6,814 nucleotides of DNA from Kangiella sp. (GTDB lineage Bacteria; Pseudomonadota; Gammaproteobacteria; Enterobacterales; Kangiellaceae): positions 1-6,814 of the forward strand of contig JAPHRL010000104.1 of assembly GCA_026195755.1 (NCBI GenBank), in the 5' to 3' direction. How positions within the stretch are numbered: the first letter of the stretch is position 1; each line of letters begins with the position of its first letter. Position numbers and translations under genes: made by a program. The notes beneath the pieces are model-generated. The model was not told where the DNA came from and ran no database searches. It was given only the letters and a program-made list of their open reading frames with translations. Below, piece after piece: positions 1 to 5,016 of this stretch.

Positions 1-1
1 A

Positions 2-676
2 GTATTAATGGTTCTAACCTCACATGATAAGCTCGGCGATACTGGCAACAAAACAGGCTTTTGGTTAGAAGAATTCGCAGCCCCTTACTATACGCTAAAA
101 GACGCAGGCGTTGATATTACACTCGCTTCGCCCAAAGGTGGTCAACCTCCTCTCGATCCTAAGAGTGATGAGCCAGACGCTCAAACTGGAGCAACTGAAA
201 GGTTCAAAACAGACCAGCAAGCTCAACAACAATTAGCTGACACAACTAAATTGTCAGAGATTTCTGCAGATAATTATGATGCTGTCTTTTATCCAGGAGG
301 CCATGGCCCACTTTGGGACCTGTCTAATGATAAAAACTCCATTGAGCTCATAGAGAAAACCATTAGGTCTGGTAAACCCGTTGCAGCCGTTTGTCACGCT
401 CCAGCCGTTTTCTTTAAAGCAAAAAACAAGGATGGTACACCATTAGTCAGTAATAAATCGTTTACTGGCTTTAGTAACAGTGAGGAAAAAGCAGTGGGCC
501 TGGAGGATGTTGTTCCATTCTTGCTAGAGTCTGTTGCAAAGGAACAAGGAGCGAATTACAGCAAAGGTGATGATTGGGAGCCTTTTGTTACTCAAGATGG
601 ACTGCTCATAACGGGACAAAACCCTGCCTCGTCAAAACCAGCTGCAGAGGCTTTATTAAAAAAGCTAAAACAATAA
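2..676 (+). CDS. DJ-1/PfpI family protein, Hsp31-like (5' partial)
   Basis: This is a DJ-1/PfpI superfamily protein of the Hsp31-like type, a cytoplasmic class-I glutamine-amidotransferase fold. Family members are reported as glutathione-independent glyoxalases, and more contentiously as protein deglycases or holdase chaperones; which applies here is unknown. Counting from the Met at base 8, the nucleophile elbow AVCHAP holds Cys129-His130. Glu22 in TGFWLEEF matches the conserved acidic residue that contacts the cysteine in yeast Hsp31, and YPGGHGPLWD (about 95-104) and TGFSNSEE (153-160) are further family signatures; a Glu in the last is the probable third catalytic residue. The reading frame is open to the window edge (codons gta tta precede the ATG), and family members have a hydrophobic first strand there, so the Met at base 8 is probably internal and a few residues are missing. 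The gene ends in its own terminator and converges on the Sel1 gene. Family identity is sure; substrate is not. Confidence 0.9.
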   Translation, partial: VLMVLTSHDKLGDTGNKTGFWLEEFAAPYYTLKDAGVDITLASPKGGQPPLDPKSDEPDAQTGATERFKTDQQAQQQLADTTKLSEISADNYDAVFYPGGHGPLWDLSNDKNSIELIEKTIRSGKPVAAVCHAPAVFFKAKNKDGTPLVSNKSFTGFSNSEEKAVGLEDVVPFLLESVAKEQGANYSKGDDWEPFVTQDGLLITGQNPASSKPAAEALLKKLKQ

Positions 677-684
677 TATTTACT

Positions 685-710
685 GGCACTCATTTGAGTG
701 CCTTTATTTA
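685..710 (+). terminator. Rho-independent terminator of the DJ-1/PfpI gene
   Basis: A perfect 7-bp stem GGCACTC/GAGTGCC (685-691 with 696-702) closes an ATTT loop and is followed by TTTATTTA on the + strand. It starts 9 nt after the TAA of the DJ-1 gene. Its T-rich tail overlaps the stop codon (704-706) of the converging Sel1 gene. Read from the - strand, the same stem is followed by AGTAAATATTATT, a poorer U-tract, so it may stop transcription less well in that direction. Confidence 0.75.
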
Positions 711-2137
711 CCACCCAGAGACATCTCCTGACGGATAGCTTGTAAATCGTCTATTGCCTTTTGATAATCATTTTCAGCCGCCTGCTCTAGCCAGTAGTAA
801 AATTTCTCTATATCTTTTTCAGTGCCAATTCCATCAAAAAACATTTGCGCCACTTTATACTGAGATTGCCCATCATTTTGTTTTGCGGCTTTCATATACC
901 ATTCAAATGCTTTTTGTTTATTTTGAATATTACTGTCGCTGTTCTCATATAAGGCTGCGAGATTATACTGAGCTAAGATATAGCCTCCAGTGGCAGCCCT
1001 CTCCCAAAGTTCTTGAGCCTTTCTTTTATTCTTCCACTTTCCGTTATGATAATAATAAATATTCGCAAGATTATTCATTGCGCCAAGACTATCGTGGCTT
1101 ACTGCTCGTTCATACCAATAAATAGCTTTGCGAATATTTTTCGATGTCCCTTTGCCCATCTCATAAAAGTAACCTACTTGAAATAATGATTCAGGGTCAT
1201 TTGCTTTTGCCACGACAAGGTAATGGTCTAATGCTTTTTTATAGCTCTTTTTAACGCCTACCCCATTATCATACATCCAGGCCAGGTTGTAGTAGGCATA
1301 AGGTTCATTCTCTGCTTTCGCCTTTTCAAACCACTCAAATGCCTTTGCATTGTCTTCTTTTACACCAAGGCCATTTAAATAAAAATATCCAACCTCATTC
1401 ATAGCAGCTGAATGACCTAGTTCAGCTGCTTTATTGAAATACTCATAAGCAGTTTCAAAATTCTTTTCTACACCATCACCATCACGGAAAGTCAGCCCCA
1501 GATAATAGGTCGCTACCTGGTGGTCTGCTCGCGATGCCATTTTATAAAGCTCTATGGCCTTAAAATTATCCTCAGCAACCACCTCACCCATGTCATATAT
1601 GTTTCCAAGTTCAAACTGAGCGTCAGGATCACTATTAAACGACGCCTGACTCAACCAATATATAGCTTCCTCATAATCGGTCTCAACACCCTCCCCATCA
1701 TAGAATAAGTAACCAAGATTGCGCTGTGCATCTGCATCTCCGTTCATTGACGCAACGAGATACCAATAAACGGCTTCTGCATAACTCTGCTCAACTACTT
1801 CGCCGAAGTTATACATATAACCTAAATAGAATTGCGGTGCGCTGTACCCTAGCTGGGCTAAGTGGTGCATATAATAAAAAGCGAGTTCTTTGTGACCTGA
1901 ATCATACAAATCAACGGCATAGTAATATTGATTTGCTTCCTCAAGAAGCTCTTCCTGACCGATAGTCCTCAGCAACAATTTCAGTTGCGCACTTATCCCG
2001 GACTTCTCCAATGAATCTATGGGTTTAAAGCTTTCGTAGCGTTGTTCGGCATTTGCGCGCACAGGATCCTCTTCCGCTTTCACTGGAAGCTGAGCCAGTA
2101 ACACATAAAACAAAATCATTATAAATCTGTACGACAT
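704..2137 (-). CDS. Secreted Sel1-repeat (SLR/TPR-like) protein
   Basis: The 477-residue product starts with a Sec-type signal peptide: short basic start MSYR, hydrophobic core FIMILFYVLLAQL, likely signal peptidase I site VKA|EE after residue 21. There is no lipobox Cys, so it should be periplasmic or exported. From residue 99 to 458 there are ten back-to-back Sel1-like repeats, each exactly 36 residues, following the pattern A..LG..Y..G.GV..D...A..WY..AA. A weaker unit of the same length occupies residues 63-98. Repeats 8 and 9 have lost the G.GV turn. Sel1 repeats form alpha/alpha solenoids that act as protein-protein scaffolds; no catalytic domain is seen and the partner is unknown. The ATG lies 6 nt after the ruvA stop with no strong Shine-Dalgarno, suggesting translational coupling in the ruvC-ruvA transcript. 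The gene appears more AT-rich than ruvA. It occupies the place where ruvB is usually found. Confidence 0.88.
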   Translation of the reverse strand: MSYRFIMILFYVLLAQLPVKAEEDPVRANAEQRYESFKPIDSLEKSGISAQLKLLLRTIGQEELLEEANQYYYAVDLYDSGHKELAFYYMHHLAQLGYSAPQFYLGYMYNFGEVVEQSYAEAVYWYLVASMNGDADAQRNLGYLFYDGEGVETDYEEAIYWLSQASFNSDPDAQFELGNIYDMGEVVAEDNFKAIELYKMASRADHQVATYYLGLTFRDGDGVEKNFETAYEYFNKAAELGHSAAMNEVGYFYLNGLGVKEDNAKAFEWFEKAKAENEPYAYYNLAWMYDNGVGVKKSYKKALDHYLVVAKANDPESLFQVGYFYEMGKGTSKNIRKAIYWYERAVSHDSLGAMNNLANIYYYHNGKWKNKRKAQELWERAATGGYILAQYNLAALYENSDSNIQNKQKAFEWYMKAAKQNDGQSQYKVAQMFFDGIGTEKDIEKFYYWLEQAAENDYQKAIDDLQAIRQEMSLGGK

Positions 2138-2143
2138 GGTTAT

Positions 2144-2761
2144 TTAACTCGCTAACTGTCTCAGGGCTAGTCGAATCAGCTCCTCACTTTTCATCTCATC
2201 TTGAGCCACCTGCGCTACAGCTTTACTGGCAATGGGTGGCTTATAACCTAAAGCAATGAGAGCGCTTATAGCTTCCTGAGATGCATCGGTTTTTGCTGTT
2301 TGTACAGTATTGGCTTCAGATGGTTGGCTAGTTGATAAGCCTGCAGATATTGACCAGTCCTTCAAGCGATCAGACATTTCCACAAGTAAGCGTTCAGCGG
2401 TTTTCTTACCAACTCCAGGTAGCTTAACCAAGCGATCCACATTGCCGTCATGCACGGTCATCACAAACTCATCCGTTTCCATGCCCGATAAAATGGCCAG
2501 TGCAAGCTTAGGCCCAACGCCATTCACTTTAATCAACTCACGAAATAACGCACGATCTTTGGTACTGATAAAACCGTAAAGAGCATGTAAGTTTTCAGAT
2601 ATCGACATATGGGTTGAAAGAATGGCTTGCTCACCCTCTTCCGGTAACTGATAAAAAGTCGTCATTGGCACCTGAATTTCGTAACCGACGCCAGCGCTGG
2701 TTTCGATGATGACAAAAGGTGGGATTTTTTCGATTAATGTACCGCGTATTCTTCCAATCAA
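2144..2761 (-). CDS. ruvA: Holliday junction branch migration protein RuvA
   Basis: RuvA is the tetrameric subunit that binds four-way Holliday junctions and loads the RuvB motor for branch migration in recombinational repair. The 205 residues match the usual length (203 in E. coli). In order: the N-terminal OB-fold domain (MIGRIRGTLIEK, GVGYEI, about 1-65); two helix-hairpin-helix motifs, KVNGVGPKLALAIL (78-91) and KLPGVGKKTAERL (113-125); a linker (about 140-160); and the RuvB-contacting domain III (EAISALIALGYKP, then to 205). The acidic pin, Glu55-Asp56 in E. coli, reads Glu56-Asn57 here. The start is TTG, overlapping the ruvC stop as TTGA, with AGAGGA 8 nt upstream; the first residues match the family exactly, so this start is well supported. 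The Sel1 gene follows 6 nt downstream in place of the expected ruvB. Confidence 0.97.
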   Translation of the reverse strand: MIGRIRGTLIEKIPPFVIIETSAGVGYEIQVPMTTFYQLPEEGEQAILSTHMSISENLHALYGFISTKDRALFRELIKVNGVGPKLALAILSGMETDEFVMTVHDGNVDRLVKLPGVGKKTAERLLVEMSDRLKDWSISAGLSTSQPSEANTVQTAKTDASQEAISALIALGYKPPIASKAVAQVAQDEMKSEELIRLALRQLAS

Positions 2762-3288
2762 CGTAAACGTCCTCTAGTTATCGTTTTGGCGCCCTTCAAC
2801 TGGGCTAAACCTTGGGAGGTATTGGCATGGCATAAAGCCACCGCTAAGGCATCGGCTGCATCAGCCTGCGGGCTGGTAGGTAGTTTTAGCAAGGCCTTGA
2901 CCATGTGCTGAACCTGGGATTTATCAGCTCCGCCAGTCCCCACTACAGACTGCTTAACCTTTGTTGCGGGGTATTCCGAAACGGGTAAGGCATAATGGCT
3001 GGCGGCAACTATGGCAGCTCCACGCGCCTGACCTAATTTTAAAGCAGAGTCTGCATTCTTCGACAGAAACACCGATTCAATGGCAAATTCATCAGGCTTA
3101 AACTCTTGAATCAGTTCACACACACTATCAAAAATTTGCTTCAGCTTTAAATCCAAGGTTTCATCCTTAATTCGAATGCAGCCGCTGGTGATGTAACGTG
3201 GCCGGTTGGCAGGAATTTGACCACCCACTTCGATAATACCGAAGCCCGTCAGGCGAGAACCAGGGTCAATTCCAAGGATGATAGGCAT
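2758..3288 (-). CDS. ruvC: Crossover junction endodeoxyribonuclease RuvC
   Basis: RuvC is the dimeric, metal-dependent endonuclease that resolves Holliday junctions by symmetric nicking. The 176-residue protein (E. coli 173) has the RNase H-like fold and all four catalytic acids: Asp8 in GIDPGS, Glu71 in FAIES, and Asp143 and Asp146 in QADAADAL. KNADSALKLGQARG and ADKSQVQHMV are also typical. The ATG at 3288 is chosen because it gives the family N-terminus MPIILGIDPG and has GGAG 5 nt upstream. An in-frame TTG at 3303 would add five residues, but the Shine-Dalgarno would then lie inside the gene. The stop overlaps the ruvA start by four bases. A good promoter sits just upstream. In many relatives yebC lies directly upstream; here 703 nt of repeats separate them. 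Confidence 0.97.
   Translation of the reverse strand: MPIILGIDPGSRLTGFGIIEVGGQIPANRPRYITSGCIRIKDETLDLKLKQIFDSVCELIQEFKPDEFAIESVFLSKNADSALKLGQARGAAIVAASHYALPVSEYPATKVKQSVVGTGGADKSQVQHMVKALLKLPTSPQADAADALAVALCHANTSQGLAQLKGAKTITRGRLR
2770..2775 (-). promoter_or_regulatory. Ribosome binding site of ruvA (supports the TTG start)
   Basis: AGAGGA on the - strand lies inside the 3' end of ruvC, 8 nt before the TTG start of ruvA at 2761. Together with the exact match of the following residues (MIGRIRG) to the RuvA family, it supports TTG as the true start. Confidence 0.7.
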
Positions 3289-3293
3289 TAAAG

Positions 3294-3297
3294 CTCC
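3294..3297 (-). promoter_or_regulatory. Ribosome binding site of ruvC (fixes the ATG start)
   Basis: GGAG on the - strand lies 5 nt before the ATG at 3288. It would be within the coding sequence if translation began at the TTG at 3303, so it favours the shorter 176-residue RuvC. Confidence 0.65.
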
Positions 3298-3329
3298 AAA
3301 CAAATAAAGATGCTTATATTCAATCGCCT

Positions 3330-3358
3330 ATTAGACTTTTTCTAGCAGCAATGGTCAA
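3330..3358 (-). promoter_or_regulatory. Sigma70-type promoter for ruvC-ruvA-sel1
   Basis: On the - strand TTGACC (3353-3358) is followed after exactly 17 bases by TCTAAT (3330-3335). Each hexamer matches the sigma70 consensus at five of six positions. The predicted start is near 3323, giving a leader of about 35 nt to the ruvC ATG. No LexA box of the CTG-N10-CAG type is seen nearby, so SOS control, known for E. coli ruvAB, is not apparent here. Confidence 0.65.
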
Positions 3359-3452
3359 GGCGGGGAGCAAGGAGACGTTGTTTGCAGGCTGGCGATGCGC
3401 CCAAGGGGTAAACCCAATACAATGAATAACAGCAATTATAAAAATATTTACC

Positions 3453-3478
3453 GGGCGCACACATAGGTGCGCCCCTAC
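3453..3478 (-). repeat. REP-like hairpin with GTAG head, copy 1
   Basis: On the - strand: GTAG (3475-3478), then an 8-bp stem GGGCGCAC/GTGCGCCC with loop CTATGT. A GTAG or GGAG tetranucleotide 5' to a hairpin is the known layout of REP sequences recognised by RAYT (TnpA-REP, Y1 transposase family) proteins. The stem differs from copies 2 and 3 at two paired positions, both compensated. Confidence 0.7.
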
Positions 3479-3537
3479 CAAGTTATTCCGAAGTTCCAAT
3501 TGTTTCGAGGATTATCTTACAAATTGTCAATTATCAA

Positions 3538-3563
3538 GTAGGGGCAGACCTGTGTGTCTGCCC
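3538..3563 (+). repeat. REP-like hairpin with GTAG head, copy 2
   Basis: GTAG (3538-3541) is followed by the stem GGGCAGAC/GTCTGCCC with loop CTGTGT (3542-3563). All 26 bases are identical to copy 3 at 3867-3892. It faces copy 1 head to head across about 60 bp, an arrangement like paired REPs in BIMEs. Confidence 0.75.
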
Positions 3564-3574
3564 GAAAATCCATT

Positions 3575-3602
3575 GTTGGGTTACGCCTTCGGCTAACCCA
3601 AC
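3575..3602. repeat. GTTGGGTTA palindrome (different small-repeat family)
   Basis: GTTGGGTTA (3575-3583) pairs with TAACCCAAC (3594-3602), and inside this GCC pairs with GGC around a TTC loop, leaving one bulged C (3584). This gives a 12-bp stem. On the - strand the hairpin is preceded by ATAG, one base off the GTAG head of the neighbouring repeats, so it may be a degenerate member of a related REP family. Confidence 0.55.
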
Positions 3603-3660
3603 CTATAAAGAGGCGAGTTTTTAGTTCAACTGATTCTGAGCAAAAAATAAATTTAACACT

Positions 3661-3834
3661 GTATCGCCAAAGCAAAAATATTTAGAAATGATTTAGATGA
3701 AGGTGAGGCGCGGCGAAAGCACATTACAAGAGAGGCGTTCACATGAAGTGAATAACGAGCTTTTAATGTGCTTGCAACAAAGCCTCATCGAATATACCCC
3801 TAACAATTAGAAGCTCTCTAGGCGAAGGCGATAC
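3661..3834. repeat. 174-bp imperfect palindrome, possible MITE or structured element
   Basis: The ends are exact 8-bp inverted repeats, GTATCGCC (3661-3668) and GGCGATAC (3827-3834). Nested within are TGAGGC/GCCTCA (3704-3709 with 3782-3787), AAGCACATTA/TAATGTGCTT (3717-3726 with 3764-3773) and a central TTCAC-ATGAA-GTGAA hairpin. Stretches between these pair poorly. No target-site duplication is visible and no reading frame is convincing. It may be an old non-autonomous element or a decayed palindrome; the nesting makes chance unlikely. Confidence 0.5.
3775..3796 (+). repeat. 22-bp direct repeat, distal copy
   Basis: This block, beginning CAACAAAGCCTCATCG, matches 3963-3984 at 21 of 22 positions. 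It lies inside the right arm of the 174-bp palindrome. Confidence 0.65.
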
Positions 3835-3866
3835 GAAGCAAAATGATTGTGAAACTCAGGACTTAG

Positions 3867-3892
3867 GTAGGGGCAGACCTGTGTGTCTGCCC
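3867..3892 (+). repeat. REP-like hairpin with GTAG head, copy 3
   Basis: GTAG (3867-3870), stem GGGCAGAC/GTCTGCCC, loop CTGTGT (3871-3892). It is identical to copy 2 over 26 bases, 329 bp away. It stands tail to tail with copy 4. Confidence 0.75.
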
Positions 3893-3927
3893 AAGTTATA
3901 TACCTGGCATAAATCCCTCTGTTGTAC

Positions 3928-3951
3928 GGACAACTCATGAGTTGTCCCTAC
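3928..3951 (-). repeat. REP-like hairpin with GTAG head, copy 4
   Basis: On the - strand GTAG (3948-3951) precedes a perfect 20-bp palindrome, GGACAAC-TCATGA-GTTGTCC (3928-3947). The stem sequence is unrelated to copies 1-3, but the head and overall plan are the same. It lies about 40 nt after the yebC stop and could mark or protect the 3' end of the yebC transcript, though no U-tract follows. Confidence 0.6.
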
Positions 3952-3962
3952 CAAATCACTTT

Positions 3963-3984
3963 CAACAAAACCTCATCGAATATA
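3963..3984 (+). repeat. 22-bp direct repeat, copy next to the yebC stop
   Basis: This block, beginning CAACAAAACCTCATCG, differs from 3775-3796 at one position. It ends 7 nt from the yebC stop codon (3992-3994). Weaker similarity continues towards yebC (TCTAGACGAGG here, TCTAGGCGAAGG at the distal copy), as if the 3' end of yebC with its flank had been duplicated and had decayed. Confidence 0.65.
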
Positions 3985-3991
3985 AACATTT

Positions 3992-4735
3992 CTAGACGAG
4001 GTCGTAAGATTCAGAGGGAATATCCGCGTTCGTATACACATTCTGTGTATCATCCAGCTCTTCCAACCGATCCACCAGTCGAATCACTTTGGCACCATCG
4101 TTGACGTCTAACTCAGCTTGAGTCGACGGTAGCATGGAAACTTCTGCACTTTCTGGCTCAAAGCCTGCTTTGACTAACGCTTCTTTGATATCAAGAAAAT
4201 CTTCAGGAGTGGTTTGCAGTTCAAAGGAGCCATCATCGTGAGCAACGAAATCTTCGGCGCCGGCTTCTAATGCAGCTTCCATCAGTGCTTCTTCTTCGAC
4301 ATTATCACCAAAGATGAACTGACCTTTTTTCTCGAAAAGATAGGCAACCGAGCCATTGGTACCCAAGTTTCCACCATGCTTAGTAAATGCATGGCGTACT
4401 TCGCCCACTGTGCGATTTTTATTATCGGTCATGCACTCCACAAGAATGGCCACACCACCGGGGCCATAACCTTCGTAGGTTAATTCTTCGTAGTTGTCAC
4501 CCTCTGCATTACCAGTACCACGTTCGATAGCTTTCTCGATGGTGTCTTTTTTCATGTTAGCGCCGAGCGCTTTATCCATGGCGGCTCTTAGTCTTGGGTT
4601 ATCATTGGGATCGCCACCACCTTCTTTCGCGGCAACTACTAGCTCACGAATGATTTTGGTAAAGATTTTTCCGCGCTTAGCATCTTGTGCTGCTTTGCGG
4701 TGTTTGATGTTTGCCCATTTTGAGTGCCCAGCCAT
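3992..4735 (-). CDS. yebC: YebC/TACO1 family regulator or translation factor
   Basis: This is the YebC/PmpR/TACO1 family (247 residues; E. coli YebC 246), a cytoplasmic three-domain protein. Bacterial members were first described as DNA-binding transcriptional regulators; mitochondrial TACO1 promotes COX1 translation, and later work links the family to ribosomes, so the exact role here is open. The N-terminal signature MAGHSKWANIKHRKAAQDAK is present at residues 1-20, followed by GKIFTKIIRE, the central GGNLGTNGSVAYLF (about 120-133) and the C-terminal LPSTQAELD region. The ATG at 4735 gives the exact family start, with AGAGGT (4741-4746) ahead of it. The gene is isolated by about 700 nt of repeats on each side. 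A long hairpin lies in its leader (4768-4853). No confident promoter was found, so it may have its own weak one or depend on aspS read-through. Confidence 0.96.
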   Translation of the reverse strand: MAGHSKWANIKHRKAAQDAKRGKIFTKIIRELVVAAKEGGGDPNDNPRLRAAMDKALGANMKKDTIEKAIERGTGNAEGDNYEELTYEGYGPGGVAILVECMTDNKNRTVGEVRHAFTKHGGNLGTNGSVAYLFEKKGQFIFGDNVEEEALMEAALEAGAEDFVAHDDGSFELQTTPEDFLDIKEALVKAGFEPESAEVSMLPSTQAELDVNDGAKVIRLVDRLEELDDTQNVYTNADIPSESYDLV

Positions 4736-4767
4736 AATGTACCTCTCGATTCGAAGGCTTATTCATC

Positions 4768-4853
4768 ACTCTAACTTTGTTAAATTGAAATTTTATTTGC
4801 TCACGGATTGTTAATACGCTCCGCTATAAAATTTCAATTTGTCGCGTTAGAGT
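4768..4853. repeat. Long inverted repeat in the yebC leader
   Basis: ACTCTAAC (4768-4775) pairs with GTTAGAGT (4846-4853), and AAATTGAAATTTTAT (4782-4796) pairs with its exact complement at 4826-4840. A short CGGA/TCCG stem lies inside. The arms are about 28 nt each. The right arm is part of the 38-bp block repeated at 4978-5015. In the - strand transcript this hairpin would end some 20 nt before the yebC ribosome binding site. No U-tract follows, so it is not an obvious terminator. Confidence 0.65.
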
Positions 4854-4856
4854 TTC
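4819..4856. repeat. 38-bp direct repeat, copy A
   Basis: The block from CTCCGCTATAAAA to GTTAGAGTTTC matches 4978-5015 at 37 of 38 positions (T4841-region difference TTGTCGCG versus TTGCCGCG). The two copies are 159 bp apart, a multiple of three. Read on the - strand each copy encodes TLTRQIEIL and a TAG stop. Confidence 0.8.
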
Positions 4857-4982
4857 CTCTAATCCTTCTTTTACAGATTTTAATCTATTACAAACTTCTC
4901 GAAATTGTTTAGCCCAAAGCGTTTTCTGACGTTCGGGCCTGTACTTTTCTCTTTGAACTTTCGGAGCTATTGATTTACTCCG
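4824..4982 (-). pseudogene. Coding-like fragment ending RQIEIL, no start codon
   Basis: On the - strand a 52-codon open stretch runs between two in-frame TAG stops (4983-4985 and 4824-4826). Its translation includes QREKYRPERQKTLWAKQF followed by REVCNRLKSVKEGLEETL and ends TRQIEIL. It has the charged, helical look of a real protein C-terminus, but no ATG, GTG or TTG lies in frame. The same last residues (TLTRQIEIL, stop) are repeated just upstream at 4983-5015, where a 19-nt insertion breaks the frame. I do not recognise the parent protein. The alternative is a non-coding repeat that happens to be open. Confidence 0.35.
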
Positions 4983-5015
4983 CTATAAAATTTCAATTTG
5001 CCGCGTTAGAGTTTC
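4978..5015. repeat. 38-bp direct repeat, copy B
   Basis: Second copy of the block at 4819-4856. Similarity with the flank of copy A resumes beyond a 19-nt insertion (5019-5037) with TAATCCTTCT and fades near 5070, so the original repeated unit was longer than 38 bp. Confidence 0.8.
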
Positions 5016-5016
5016 G

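Larger units (their letters stand above)
3289..3991. other. Non-coding repeat island between yebC and ruvC
   Basis: These 703 nt hold no convincing gene. The right-to-left order is: a GTAG-headed hairpin just after yebC (3928-3951), a second (3867-3892), a 174-bp imperfect palindrome (3661-3834), a GTTGGGTTA palindrome (3575-3602), two more GTAG-headed hairpins (3538-3563 and 3453-3478), then the ruvC promoter and leader. A 22-bp direct repeat links 3775-3796 to 3963-3984. In 3361-3450 nothing specific was recognised. In many gammaproteobacteria yebC and ruvC are adjacent, so the island probably accumulated by insertion of small mobile repeats. Confidence 0.8.

Noticed and set aside
8..10. 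ATG at base 8 as the start of the DJ-1/PfpI gene
   Set aside because: The frame is open to the left edge and family members have several hydrophobic residues before the LTSHD motif, so the real start is probably outside the window.
754..1125. Open frame of 123 codons on the + strand
   Set aside because: It lies entirely opposite the Sel1-repeat gene, whose repeats, signal peptide and length are clear; the + frame has no recognisable features. Other + strand frames over ruvA, yebC and aspS were rejected for the same reason.
3289..3303. TTG at 3303 as the ruvC start
   Set aside because: It adds five residues not found in the family and puts the GGAG ribosome binding site inside the gene; the ATG at 3288 fits better.
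3453..3951. CRISPR array
   Set aside because: The repeats are irregularly spaced, occur in both orientations and differ in stem sequence; there are no uniform spacers or cas genes.
3922..4104. 60-codon open frame on the + strand
   Set aside because: It spans a REP-like hairpin, the direct repeat and the antisense of the yebC end, with no ribosome binding site or protein-like features.
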